From an uncultured Prevotella sp. (GTDB lineage: Bacteria; Bacteroidota; Bacteroidia; Bacteroidales; Bacteroidaceae), in NCBI GenBank assembly GCA_902495455.1, contig CABUXJ010000013.1, positions 3,358 through 67,357 on the forward strand: a stretch of 64,000 bases of DNA, read 5' to 3'. A program made the translations under genes and the position numbers. The notes beneath the pieces were generated by a model. That model did no database searches and was not told the DNA's origin. It saw only the letters and a program-made list of their open reading frames with translations. Numbering within the stretch: position 1 is the first letter of the stretch; each line of letters begins with the position of its first letter. Below, one piece after another: positions 8,482 through 16,763 of the stretch.

Positions 8482-9813
8482 ATGAGACATAAAATTAAAG
8501 GCATGCTGCTTCTGGCGGTTGCATCGGTTCTGGCCGTGTCGTGTGTTGACGACGACGACAGAATCTTCGATGAGTCATCGGCGCAGCGCATGAACGGTTA
8601 CGTGGCTGACTGCCGTAAGACACTTGTGTCGGCCGAATATGGCTGGGCCATAGACTTCTATCCTTACAACACGTCGATGGGCGGATATGCCCTGGCCGCG
8701 CGTTTTGACGGCGACAAGGTGACGATGTGTGCGGAATACGGGCTTCACGACGATATTCTCGACCGGGAATATCCCGCCGGAACAGAGTTCGTCTCGCTGT
8801 ATGAGGTGAAGGGCGAGCAGAGCGCTCTGCTGACGTTCGACACCTACAACACGCTGATTCACTATTGGAGCGAGCCGTTCAGCGACGAGTCGCCCAATGG
8901 ATATATGAGCGACTATGAGTTCATGATAATGCGGGTCACGGACAACGAAATCGTGCTGCGCGGAAAGAAATATGGAAACACGATGCGCATGACGCGCCTC
9001 ACCATGCCCTGCAGCGATTATATCCGCGAGGAGGTCGCCACCCGCGCCAAGCAGGCGGTCATCCCCCGTATGCGTCTTGTCGCCGGCGGGCGGAGCGTCG
9101 GCATAAAGATCAGCGGGACGGTGATGACGCTCGGCGAGCCGGACGACAACGGGACTACGACCGTGCCGTTCACCTATACGGCCACGGGGCTGCGCCTCTA
9201 TGAGCCGGTGAGCTTCGGCGGGACGGAAATGCTCGACTTCAGGCTCGACGCCTCGGGCAATCTCGTCTCAGGTGGCGCGTCGATTCCCTATCCGACGCCG
9301 GCCGAGATATTTGCTGGTGCGGCCAAGCCGTGGTATTTTGACTATTATCTGACGGCCGGAACATTCGACATGTGTGACGAGCTGCGCGACAAGCTGCTCG
9401 AGGCGGAGCGTCAGGCCGAGGCCATACCTTATTATAAGAACCGCTTCGTGGCCATGACCTTCGGCAAGAGCAACAGTCATAAGCAGGGATTCAGCAACTA
9501 TCCCGAGTGCATCGGCTGGGAGGCCATGCAGCCCTATCGCTACGAGCCGCTGTACATCGGCTATGATGTGACGTTTGAGGTCCGAGGCGACAACGAGATA
9601 GGCATCAGTCCTATCGGGCCCGGTGCGTTCTTCCTGCCGACGAACAACCCGAACTTCAATCAGATGCTCACGCCGCTGGTCGACTGGTTCATGGCTAAAA
9701 GTCCTTACCGCATTGTCGACGGCGACACGGAGGGCATGAAGATGGAGAGCGTGGCCGACCCGTCGTGCTGGTTCCGGCTCACAATCACAAATTCGATGCA
9801 CTGGTTCGACTGA
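8482..9813 (+). CDS. DUF4302 domain-containing surface lipoprotein
   Basis: A 443-residue lipoprotein (LAVSCVDDDD, an acidic sorting signal after the cysteine that suits surface exposure). The sequence after residue 25 (DESSAQRMNGYVADCRKTL, AEYGWAIDFYP) is the hallmark of DUF4302, a family found in Bacteroidetes SusCD loci next to the zinc-metallopeptidase family. No enzymatic motif is visible. It is most likely an accessory binding or structural component of the uptake complex encoded upstream. It is separated from the metallopeptidase gene by the 22-bp repeat array, and whether one transcript covers both is unknown. Confidence 0.85.
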   Translation: MRHKIKGMLLLAVASVLAVSCVDDDDRIFDESSAQRMNGYVADCRKTLVSAEYGWAIDFYPYNTSMGGYALAARFDGDKVTMCAEYGLHDDILDREYPAGTEFVSLYEVKGEQSALLTFDTYNTLIHYWSEPFSDESPNGYMSDYEFMIMRVTDNEIVLRGKKYGNTMRMTRLTMPCSDYIREEVATRAKQAVIPRMRLVAGGRSVGIKISGTVMTLGEPDDNGTTTVPFTYTATGLRLYEPVSFGGTEMLDFRLDASGNLVSGGASIPYPTPAEIFAGAAKPWYFDYYLTAGTFDMCDELRDKLLEAERQAEAIPYYKNRFVAMTFGKSNSHKQGFSNYPECIGWEAMQPYRYEPLYIGYDVTFEVRGDNEIGISPIGPGAFFLPTNNPNFNQMLTPLVDWFMAKSPYRIVDGDTEGMKMESVADPSCWFRLTITNSMHWFD

Positions 9814-9844
9814 TTCTTTGATGTAAAACGAAAGATATAATGTT

Positions 9845-10936
9845 ATGATGAAGAAATATTTCAGATATGCTGCCGTTGCCGTATTGGCTGTGGCGGCGGT
9901 GTTCGCGGTGACGTCATGCAGTGACCGTGACGATGACGTGAGGCGGTTGGAGATTGTTGAGTCAGACGTGGCGTTCGGGCCGGAAGGCGGCACGGGAAGG
10001 ATTGTGCTCACGGACGTTCCGGAAGGCGTGACGGCGTTGGAGGGCTGGTGTCAGGTGACGACGGAGGGCAACACCGTGACGGTCAGGGTCGGCCGGTGGC
10101 AGTCGCTGGAGTCGCGGAACGCCGTGATAACGGTGAACGGAGGCGGCACGACGGTCAATGTTCCTGTCTATCAGGAGGGCGCGGTGTGGAGTCTGCTCGG
10201 TGAGGAGACATACGACATCGGCTCCGACGATGCGACGGAGGTCACGATTCCGATGCGCATCGACTTTGACTATACGGTCCGGTCGTCGGCGCCGGAGTGG
10301 CTCGACGGCGAGATGACCGAGGCGGGCTATCGCGTGAGAATCGGCGAGAACAACAGCGGGGCGCGCCGTCGGGCGGAGCTGACCTTCAGCAGTGAGCTCG
10401 GTGAGCGTACCTACGTCTTCGTCCAGTTCGGTCTGCGCGTCATCGAGGGCCGTTATCGGGCGACCTTCGGGAACAACCCCGACAATCTTTCAGAGACTGT
10501 CGTGCGTGAGACGGAAATCCGACTTGTCGACCGGGAGAAGAATCTGTTCGGCATCTACGGCCTATGTGACGACCCGAATATCTATGCCGTGGTGGAATAC
10601 GACCCTGCGACTCATGACTTCACGCTCATTCCCGGACAGCAGTATCAGGGTGGCGAGACGGTCTATGACGGTCAGCGGGCTCTCGGCTACTGCGCCATTA
10701 TGGGGCTTAACAACGACCGTTGGCTGTCGACATACACTCCGTTCACTCAGACCTACATCTTCACGATGGACGAGGATCGCGGCAAACCGACTTTCGCCTT
10801 TACGGACAACGGGTCGTGGAACGGTCTAGCGCAGTCCGGCTTCCGCATCGACCTGATGCCGAATCAATATCCGTCGGACTACAACAAGCTGGCCACGCTG
10901 GTCCATGTCTTCAACATGAGTCTTGTAAAGGAGTAG
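9845..10936 (+). CDS. Surface lipoprotein with BACON-like beta domains
   Basis: A 363-residue lipoprotein (AVTSCSDRDDD) 31 nt downstream of the DUF4302 gene. Two consecutive beta-sandwich stretches look like BACON or similar all-beta modules: about residues 35-115 (VAFGPEGGTGRIVLTDVPEG, ending NVPVYQEG) and about 120-205 (ITPMR-like strand, ending RTYVFVQFGLRVIEG). The remaining C-terminal part (about 205-363) is beta-rich with no family I recognise. It closes the SusCD operon; a strong palindrome follows. The likely role is ligand or surface binding, inferred from position. Confidence 0.7.
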   Translation: MMKKYFRYAAVAVLAVAAVFAVTSCSDRDDDVRRLEIVESDVAFGPEGGTGRIVLTDVPEGVTALEGWCQVTTEGNTVTVRVGRWQSLESRNAVITVNGGGTTVNVPVYQEGAVWSLLGEETYDIGSDDATEVTIPMRIDFDYTVRSSAPEWLDGEMTEAGYRVRIGENNSGARRRAELTFSSELGERTYVFVQFGLRVIEGRYRATFGNNPDNLSETVVRETEIRLVDREKNLFGIYGLCDDPNIYAVVEYDPATHDFTLIPGQQYQGGETVYDGQRALGYCAIMGLNNDRWLSTYTPFTQTYIFTMDEDRGKPTFAFTDNGSWNGLAQSGFRIDLMPNQYPSDYNKLATLVHVFNMSLVKE

Positions 10937-10984
10937 GAGCGGGGAGATAATAAAAAGTATGTTGTAACAATCAGTTTATACATA

Positions 10985-11046
10985 GAACACAGAGACACGG
11001 AGACACAGAGTTATATTATCCTCTGTGTCTCCGTGTCTCTGTGTTC
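10985..11046. terminator. 26-bp perfect inverted repeat, probable bidirectional terminator
   Basis: The arms at 10985-11010 and 11021-11046 are perfectly complementary over 26 bp around a 10-nt AT-rich loop, followed by an A-run. It lies between the convergent operons ending at 10936 (plus) and 11082 (minus), where a bidirectional terminator is expected. The arm contains the wording ACACAGAGACACGGAGACAC, which recurs at 47707-47732, so it is also a dispersed repeat. Confidence 0.75.
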
Positions 11047-11081
11047 AAAAAATTGTATATACGTTGCAGTCTGCGTGTAGA

Positions 11082-12251
11082 TCAGCGGAGGCTGTCCCTA
11101 TACCAGTCGAAGAGTTTACGGACACCGTCCTCTATCTCGACCTTGTGGGTCCATCCGAGAGAATGGAGATTCTCCACGTCGATGAGCTTGCGCGGTGTAC
11201 CGTCGGGCTTGGAGGCGTCGAACTCCACCGTTCCCTCAAAGCCTACGGTCTTGATGACCAGCTCGGACAGTTCGCGGATGGTGAGCTCCTTGCCCGTTCC
11301 GACATTGATGTGGCAGTTGCGGATTTCGCCGAGTGACGGAATGGCACCACCGCGGCCTTCGCTGTTGTTGCGGTCAACGGCTCCGGTGGTCGTCTTTCCG
11401 TAGAACACGGATGAGTATTTCTCGATTCCGATGATGTCCTTGAAGTCGACGTTGAGCAGCACGTGGACGCTGGCGTCGGCCATGTCCTCGCTCCAGAGGA
11501 ATTCACGGAGCGGCGTGCCGGTGCCCCAGAGTGTGACATGGTTGTCGTTGATACCATACTTCGCGAGCACGGCGAGAATCTCGTCGTTGCCGTTGGCTCC
11601 TGTCACACCTTCCACGGGGCGCTTGTTCATGTCCGTGCGGATGGCATCCCAGTCGCCGTCTTGGATGAGCTTGGCGAGATAGACCTTGCGCATCATGGCC
11701 GGCATGACATGGCTGTTTTCCAGATGGAAGTTGTCGTTGGGGCCGTAGAGATTGGTCGGCATTACGGCGATGTAATTGGTGCCGTACTGCAAATTGTAGC
11801 TTTCGCACATCTTCAGACCGGCAATCTTTGCGATGGCATACTCTTCGTTGCTATATTCCAACGGCGAGGTGAGTAGCACGTCCTCCTTCATCGGCTGCGG
11901 CGCATCCTTGGGATAGATACATGTCGAACCGAGGAAGAGCAGCTTCTTGACGCCGTGCGAATAGGCATTGCCGATGACGTTACACTGCATCATCATGTTC
12001 TGCATGATGAAGTCGGCGCGGTAGAGGAAATTGGCCATGATGCCGCCGACAAAGGCAGCGGCGAGGACAACGGCGTCGGGGCGCTCTTCGTCAAAGAAAC
12101 GTTTGACGGCAACCTGGTCTGTGAGATCGAGCTCGCTGTGTGTGCGGCCGACGAGATTGTTGTAGCCGCGTTGCTTTAGATTGTTCCATATAGCCGAACC
12201 GACAAGTCCGCGATGGCCGGCAATATAGATTTTACAGTTCTTGTCTAACAT
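11082..12251 (-). CDS. fcl: GDP-L-fucose synthase
   Basis: Converts GDP-4-keto-6-deoxy-D-mannose to GDP-L-fucose by epimerisation and NADPH-dependent reduction. It is a short-chain dehydrogenase/reductase. The nucleotide-binding motif GHRGLVGSAI is at residues 12-21, and the catalytic YxxxK (YAIAK) sits about 140 residues in, after GSTCIYP. At 389 residues it is longer than the enterobacterial enzyme (about 320). The extra length is two insertions, around DWDAIRTDMNKRPVEGVTGA and around YGKTTTGAVDRNNSEGRG, which I recall as usual in Bacteroidetes orthologues. It is the last gene of the manC-gmd-fcl group, separated from gmd by a 174-nt gap with a large inverted repeat. Confidence 0.95.
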   Translation of the reverse strand: MLDKNCKIYIAGHRGLVGSAIWNNLKQRGYNNLVGRTHSELDLTDQVAVKRFFDEERPDAVVLAAAFVGGIMANFLYRADFIMQNMMMQCNVIGNAYSHGVKKLLFLGSTCIYPKDAPQPMKEDVLLTSPLEYSNEEYAIAKIAGLKMCESYNLQYGTNYIAVMPTNLYGPNDNFHLENSHVMPAMMRKVYLAKLIQDGDWDAIRTDMNKRPVEGVTGANGNDEILAVLAKYGINDNHVTLWGTGTPLREFLWSEDMADASVHVLLNVDFKDIIGIEKYSSVFYGKTTTGAVDRNNSEGRGGAIPSLGEIRNCHINVGTGKELTIRELSELVIKTVGFEGTVEFDASKPDGTPRKLIDVENLHSLGWTHKVEIEDGVRKLFDWYRDSLR

Positions 12252-12280
12252 AAGTTTTATAAATAAAGGGAGTTAAAGAA

Positions 12281-12398
12281 GTTATCGCTCCCTGCGGTCG
12301 CTCAGGAGTTAAAGACAATAGTCTTTGTATTCGTGTAACGTTTGTCTGTAACTAAAGCAATTGTCTTTAACTCCTGAGCGACCGCAGGGAGCGATAAC
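12281..12398. repeat. 39-bp perfect inverted repeat between gmd and fcl
   Basis: The arms at 12281-12319 and 12360-12398 are perfectly complementary over 39 bp around a 40-nt loop. The arms begin GTTATCGCTCCCTGCGGTCG. They are flanked by simple GGAGTTAA / AACTCCTT words at 12269-12279 and 12399-12421. It sits in the middle of a pathway operon rather than at its end, so on the transcript it would form a very stable stem directly upstream of fcl. Confidence 0.9.
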
Positions 12399-12425
12399 TC
12401 CTTCTAACTCCTTTAACTCCTTAAA

Positions 12426-13520
12426 TTACTTCACGACTCCTTTCTCCAGATATTCGGCGAGGTTGGTGCGCATTACGCTTGCCACGTGGTCGGCAGCGAC
12501 TTTCTGCATGTCGTGCTTTACCATGATGTTGACAAGCTCTTCGAATGTAGTCTTCTGTGGATTCCAGCCCAGTTCCTTCTTTGCTTTGCTCGGGTCACCC
12601 CAGAGATTGACAACGTCGGTGGGACGGTAGAAGTCCGGTGACACCTCGATGAGACACTTGCCGGTCTTCTTGTCATATCCTTTCTCGTCCATGCCTTCGC
12701 CCTTGAACTCAATCTCGATGCCGGCAGCGCGGAAAGCATATTGGCAGAACTCGCGTACAGAGTGCTGAACACCGGTTGCGATGACGAAGTCTTCGGGCGT
12801 TTCGTGCTGCAGGATGAGCCACATACACTCGACATAATCCTTGGCATATCCCCAATCGCGGAGAGAAGACAGATTGCCGAGATAGAGTTTCTCCTGCTTG
12901 CCCTGTGCGATGCGTGCGGCAGCAAGGGTAATCTTGCGGGTTACGAAAGTCTCGCCGCGGCGCTCAGACTCGTGGTTGAAGAGGATACCGGAGCAGCAGA
13001 ACATGTTGTAGGCCTCGCGGTATTCCTTGATAATCCAGAAGCCGTAGAGCTTGGCTACGGCGTATGGTGAATATGGATGAAAAGGTGTTTTCTCATTCTG
13101 GGGAACTTCCTCGACCTTGCCATAAAGCTCGGACGTGGATGCCTGATAAATGCGGCAGGACTGTTCCAGATGGTTGGCGCGTACAGCTTCCAATATGCGG
13201 AGTACACCGGTAGCGTCAACGTCTGCAGTAAATTCGGGGGAATCGAACGAAACCTGAACGTGGCTTTGTGCTGCGAGATTATATATCTCAGTCGGTTGGA
13301 CCTTGTCTACGACCTTCACGAGAGACATTGAGTCTCCCATATCAGCGTAGTGGAGGTGGAACTGCGGATTACCTTCGAGATGTGCGATGCGCTCGCGGAA
13401 GTCCACCGAACTGCGGCGGATGATGCCGTGAACGTCATACCCCTTTTCAATGAGGAATTCGGACAGATAGGATCCGTCCTGTCCTGTGACACCTGTGATT
13501 AAAGCAACTTTTCTTTCCAT
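12426..13520 (-). CDS. gmd: GDP-mannose 4,6-dehydratase
   Basis: First committed step of GDP-L-fucose synthesis: GDP-D-mannose to GDP-4-keto-6-deoxy-D-mannose, NADP-dependent. The 364-residue length is normal. The N-terminal GVTGQDGSYLSEFL motif binds the nucleotide. The catalytic region ASTSELYGKVEEVPQNEKTP is followed by YAVAK, giving the Thr-Glu-Tyr-Lys set of the family. RRGETFVTRKIT is also conserved. The gene lies between manC upstream (41 nt) and fcl downstream on the same strand, so the whole GDP-mannose to GDP-fucose route is grouped. The product could feed capsule, O-antigen or protein O-fucosylation; the window does not say which. Confidence 0.97.
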   Translation of the reverse strand: MERKVALITGVTGQDGSYLSEFLIEKGYDVHGIIRRSSVDFRERIAHLEGNPQFHLHYADMGDSMSLVKVVDKVQPTEIYNLAAQSHVQVSFDSPEFTADVDATGVLRILEAVRANHLEQSCRIYQASTSELYGKVEEVPQNEKTPFHPYSPYAVAKLYGFWIIKEYREAYNMFCCSGILFNHESERRGETFVTRKITLAAARIAQGKQEKLYLGNLSSLRDWGYAKDYVECMWLILQHETPEDFVIATGVQHSVREFCQYAFRAAGIEIEFKGEGMDEKGYDKKTGKCLIEVSPDFYRPTDVVNLWGDPSKAKKELGWNPQKTTFEELVNIMVKHDMQKVAADHVASVMRTNLAEYLEKGVVK

Positions 13521-13561
13521 ATTTGTTTTTGATAAAATAATGTGGTGTTGAATATTTGTGT

Positions 13562-14632
13562 TTATTTGTCTTGACCCGAGAATTGCTTGATGCGCTGTTC
13601 TTCTGACAGTTTGCAGATGAGCAGCGTGTCGTTGTTTTCCGCTACGATATATCCGTCAAGTCCCTGTATGACGACTTTCTTTTCCTGTGTGGTGTGTATC
13701 ATACAGTTGTGGGTCTCAAAGAGATTGATGTCGTTGCCGATACGACTGTTTCCGTAGAGGTCTTTCTTGGTCTGTGTGAGCAGTGAGCCCCACGTGCCGA
13801 GATCGCTCCATCCGAAGTCAGACGGGCATACAAAGATTTCCTCGGCCTTCTCCATGATGGCATAGTCGACGGAGATATTCTCACATTCAGGGAACAGACG
13901 GTCAATCTCCTCCTGCTCCTTGCTCGTGCCGTAGATTGGCATGAGCGACTCGAATATCTTTGCCATTGTGGGCTGGTAGACTCTGAACGCATTGACGATA
14001 GTGCTTACGTTCCAGATGAATATACCCGCGTTCCAGAAGTAGTAGTTCTTCTGTATGTATTGTTTGGCCGTTTCAATGTCCGGTTTCTCGCGGAATGAAT
14101 CGACGCGGAATATCTCCTTGTTGCGCAGAGAGCTTGTGGACAAGTCTGCCTGTATGTATCCGTAGCCTGTCTCGGGGCGTGAGGGCTTGATGCCGAGCGT
14201 GACGATAGAGTCAGTTTCGCCCGTGAAGCGGAGACATTCCGTCACCACCCGTCCGAATTCTGCGACATTGGTGACGATGTGGTCGCTCGGTGTTACGACG
14301 ATGTTGGCTTTCGGGTCTTTTGACTTTATTTTCCAGCTGACGTATGCGATACAGGGAGCTGTGTTGCGTCGGCAAGGCTCGCACAGGATATTTCCGGCAG
14401 GTATGTCAGGAAGTTGTTCTTTCACGATGTCAACATAGTTGTGGTTTGTCACGACCCAAATGTTTTCAGGGGCGCAGATTCCGTCAAACCGTTCCACTGT
14501 CAGTTGCAGCAGCGATTTGCCAACTCCGAGAACGTCGATGAACTGTTTGGGGCGTTCTGAAGTACTCATGGGCCAGAAGCGGCTTCCGACGCCGCCGGCC
14601 ATTATTACTAGATGATTATTTTTTTCTGTCAT
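13562..14632 (-). CDS. manC: Mannose-1-phosphate guanylyltransferase
   Basis: Makes GDP-mannose from mannose-1-phosphate and GTP, the substrate of the Gmd enzyme encoded next. The signature MAGGVGSRFWPMSTSERPKQ lies near the N-terminus. CEPCRRNTAPC, VTPSDH, ETGYGYI, FREKPD and WNAGIFIW are all present. I place the start at the ATG at 14632 (MTEKNNHLVIMAGG), giving about 356 residues. The reading frame is open ten codons further, but only a TTG is available there. There is no C-terminal phosphomannose isomerase domain, so it is the short monofunctional type usual in Bacteroidetes. Confidence 0.95.
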   Translation of the reverse strand: MTEKNNHLVIMAGGVGSRFWPMSTSERPKQFIDVLGVGKSLLQLTVERFDGICAPENIWVVTNHNYVDIVKEQLPDIPAGNILCEPCRRNTAPCIAYVSWKIKSKDPKANIVVTPSDHIVTNVAEFGRVVTECLRFTGETDSIVTLGIKPSRPETGYGYIQADLSTSSLRNKEIFRVDSFREKPDIETAKQYIQKNYYFWNAGIFIWNVSTIVNAFRVYQPTMAKIFESLMPIYGTSKEQEEIDRLFPECENISVDYAIMEKAEEIFVCPSDFGWSDLGTWGSLLTQTKKDLYGNSRIGNDINLFETHNCMIHTTQEKKVVIQGLDGYIVAENNDTLLICKLSEEQRIKQFSGQDK

Positions 14633-14703
14633 AGTCGTTTGATTTTTACTTTTATGAAGCAATGATATAGATGTCCTTCATTTGAGGCGCAGCAATTCGG
14701 CAA

Positions 14704-15339
14704 TCAGCCGATGGTTGCTTTCCTCTTTCTTACTATGGCCCGTATTATGAAATAGGCGCAGACAAGCAATACGGCCGAGATGATGAAGATTTTAATGTAT
14801 TCCGAATATTCGGTTATCTTGTCGTCGAGCTGGTTTTTGGGAACGAAAGAGTGCAGATACCATCCCATTGTGGCCAGGATGCTGTTCCATACACCAGCAC
14901 CGATAGTCGTGTAGATGATGAATTTGGCGAAGTTCATCTTTGCCAGTCCGGCCGGGATAGAGATGAGCTGCCTGATGGCGGGCAGGACGCGACCTACGAG
15001 CGTTGCCGTAACGCCATGATCGGTGAAGAACTTTTCGCTCTTTTCTATCTTCTGTTGGTTGAGCAGACAGAGCTTTCCCCATCTGCTGTTTGCAAATCTG
15101 TAGATGAACGGACGTCCGAGATAATAGGCCAGTCCGTAGTTTATGGCCGCGCCAAGGTCGGCTCCGATGGTGGCGAACAGGACGACGAGGAATACGTTCA
15201 GCTCTCCGGCTGCGGCGTTGTAGGCGGCCGGCGGTACAACCACTTCCGACGGAAACGGTATGAATGTACTCTCAATGAGCATCAGGAGTAGGATTGTGCC
15301 GTAGTTGAGGTTGTCAAGGAGGCTGTACAGTATGTTCAT
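14704..15339 (-). CDS. DedA-family membrane protein
   Basis: A 211-residue polytopic inner-membrane protein of the DedA/SNARE-associated family. These are lipid-flippase-like transporters, some of which recycle undecaprenyl phosphate or phospholipids. The family motifs are seen in ESTFIPFPSEVVVPPAAY and FIYRFANSRWG. The stretch TLVGRVLPAIRQLISIPAGLAKM has the conserved arginines and glycine. Its ATG overlaps the stop codon of the upstream TPR gene (ATGA, 15336-15339), which indicates translational coupling. A role in envelope lipid recycling would suit the neighbouring sugar-nucleotide genes, but that is inference. Confidence 0.92.
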   Translation of the reverse strand: MNILYSLLDNLNYGTILLLMLIESTFIPFPSEVVVPPAAYNAAAGELNVFLVVLFATIGADLGAAINYGLAYYLGRPFIYRFANSRWGKLCLLNQQKIEKSEKFFTDHGVTATLVGRVLPAIRQLISIPAGLAKMNFAKFIIYTTIGAGVWNSILATMGWYLHSFVPKNQLDDKITEYSEYIKIFIISAVLLVCAYFIIRAIVRKRKATIG

Positions 15340-16763
15340 TGTTCTTTGTCGTTAAGTTTTTTATGAATGTAATTATAATAGTCTTTAACCTTTATCTCTT
15401 CAGGAAATATATGTCCTAAGACAGACCGGACTTCCTTGGGGTTGCGTTCAACGGCGATTTTGAGATAGTGGAGAAACTCTTCCGTCCGTTTCAGGTCCCA
15501 ACAGCATAGTGCCATATACGAATAGCCTTCGTCAAAGTCCTCGTCCGTTATCTCAAAGAATCGTTTGAACATATTATATGAAGTCTCGACATACTTGTTG
15601 TCATACAGTGAGACCATGACGCGCAGGAGTATGTTCGGGGCGCTGTCGGAGGTGATGATGGCTTTTTGGAAAACCTTGTCAGCCTCTTCGATCATTCCGT
15701 TCTCCAGCAGGATATGGCCGCGCAAAACATCCATGTCCGTATGGTCGCACTCGTAACGGTCGGCCTTGTCTATACACTCCAATGCTTTCTTCGGATTTTT
15801 CATGGAACTGTATGCGAACGCCATTTCCTGATAGATCTGTACTTTATATTGGGAGTCTTCGGGTGCGACATCGAGCGCGTTTTCCAGCTTCTCTATGGCT
15901 TCTTCATATCGGGACAGGTTTACGAGACATGTTCCGCTGCTGAGCAATCCGACTTCATCCTCCGGCATCAACCGGCAGTATCTTTCGTAATACGTCAGAG
16001 CATCTTCATACTTGTTCAGTCTGTACAGGCTGTTGGCTTTGGCCAACAGTCCGTCTGTGTCCTCCGGGTCGATGGCGATGGCATATTCGCTGCTTGCCAC
16101 AGCGTCGTCAAAGTCCTCATTCATGAACTGTGCGCTGGCGAGCGCGTTCCAATATCTTTTTGAATAAGGGTCTTTGTCTATCAGTTCGTCAAATATCTTG
16201 GCGCTTCTGTCAAATTCTCCCAGACCGAAGAGCACTCTTGCCATCAGTTCCTTGTATTCGTCACGCTTGCAGTTGCCGGTGCGCATCATCCATTCGTAGG
16301 CTTTGTCGTTGACGCCGTAGTCGACATAGATGTTGGCGACATCGAGGACAAAGTCCTCATATTCGTCCGGTTCGACAGTCCGGAAGTATTCCCGCAGATA
16401 GTTGTCTGCCTCTTCCGTCTCGTTTTGTGCTATGAGGATTTCTGCTTTGAGATATTTGTAGTCCGGATCATCCTTGTCGATGATTTCTTCGGCAAGCTCC
16501 TCTGCCTTTTCGAAATTCTCGTCTGCCAGTGCCTCGCGTGCCTGAAACACGAGTGGCGGTGCGGAGCCGGGATACATATTTCGCGCGAAGTCGATGACCG
16601 CGCTTGCGTTTTTCGTCTTTCCGATGAGGCTATAATAGTCGGCGATGTCTGCCAGATCGTCCACATCCAAGAATATTGGTTGTCCCTCTCTGACAGACTT
16701 CTCGTATGATGACAGCAAGTCGTGGAAAGACTTGCTGTCGAAATACTTGTCACCGGTCTGCAT
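15336..16763 (-). CDS. Tetratricopeptide-repeat protein
   Basis: A 475-residue protein made almost entirely of TPR-like helical pairs (for example YWNALASAQFMNEDFDDAVA, then SEYAIAIDPEDTDGLLAKAN, then YEEAIEKLENALDVAPEDSQ). There is no signal peptide or membrane helix, so it is probably a cytosolic scaffold. It is highly acidic. The start ATG overlaps the glnS stop by one base (TAATG, 16761-16765) and its end overlaps the dedA start, so glnS, this gene and dedA form a tightly coupled operon. The specific partner is unknown. Confidence 0.9.
   Translation of the reverse strand: MQTGDKYFDSKSFHDLLSSYEKSVREGQPIFLDVDDLADIADYYSLIGKTKNASAVIDFARNMYPGSAPPLVFQAREALADENFEKAEELAEEIIDKDDPDYKYLKAEILIAQNETEEADNYLREYFRTVEPDEYEDFVLDVANIYVDYGVNDKAYEWMMRTGNCKRDEYKELMARVLFGLGEFDRSAKIFDELIDKDPYSKRYWNALASAQFMNEDFDDAVASSEYAIAIDPEDTDGLLAKANSLYRLNKYEDALTYYERYCRLMPEDEVGLLSSGTCLVNLSRYEEAIEKLENALDVAPEDSQYKVQIYQEMAFAYSSMKNPKKALECIDKADRYECDHTDMDVLRGHILLENGMIEEADKVFQKAIITSDSAPNILLRVMVSLYDNKYVETSYNMFKRFFEITDEDFDEGYSYMALCCWDLKRTEEFLHYLKIAVERNPKEVRSVLGHIFPEEIKVKDYYNYIHKKLNDKEQ

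Noticed and set aside
14633..14662. Longer start for manC ten codons upstream
   Set aside because: The only available codon is TTG, and the ATG at 14632 gives the expected N-terminus just ahead of the MAGG signature.
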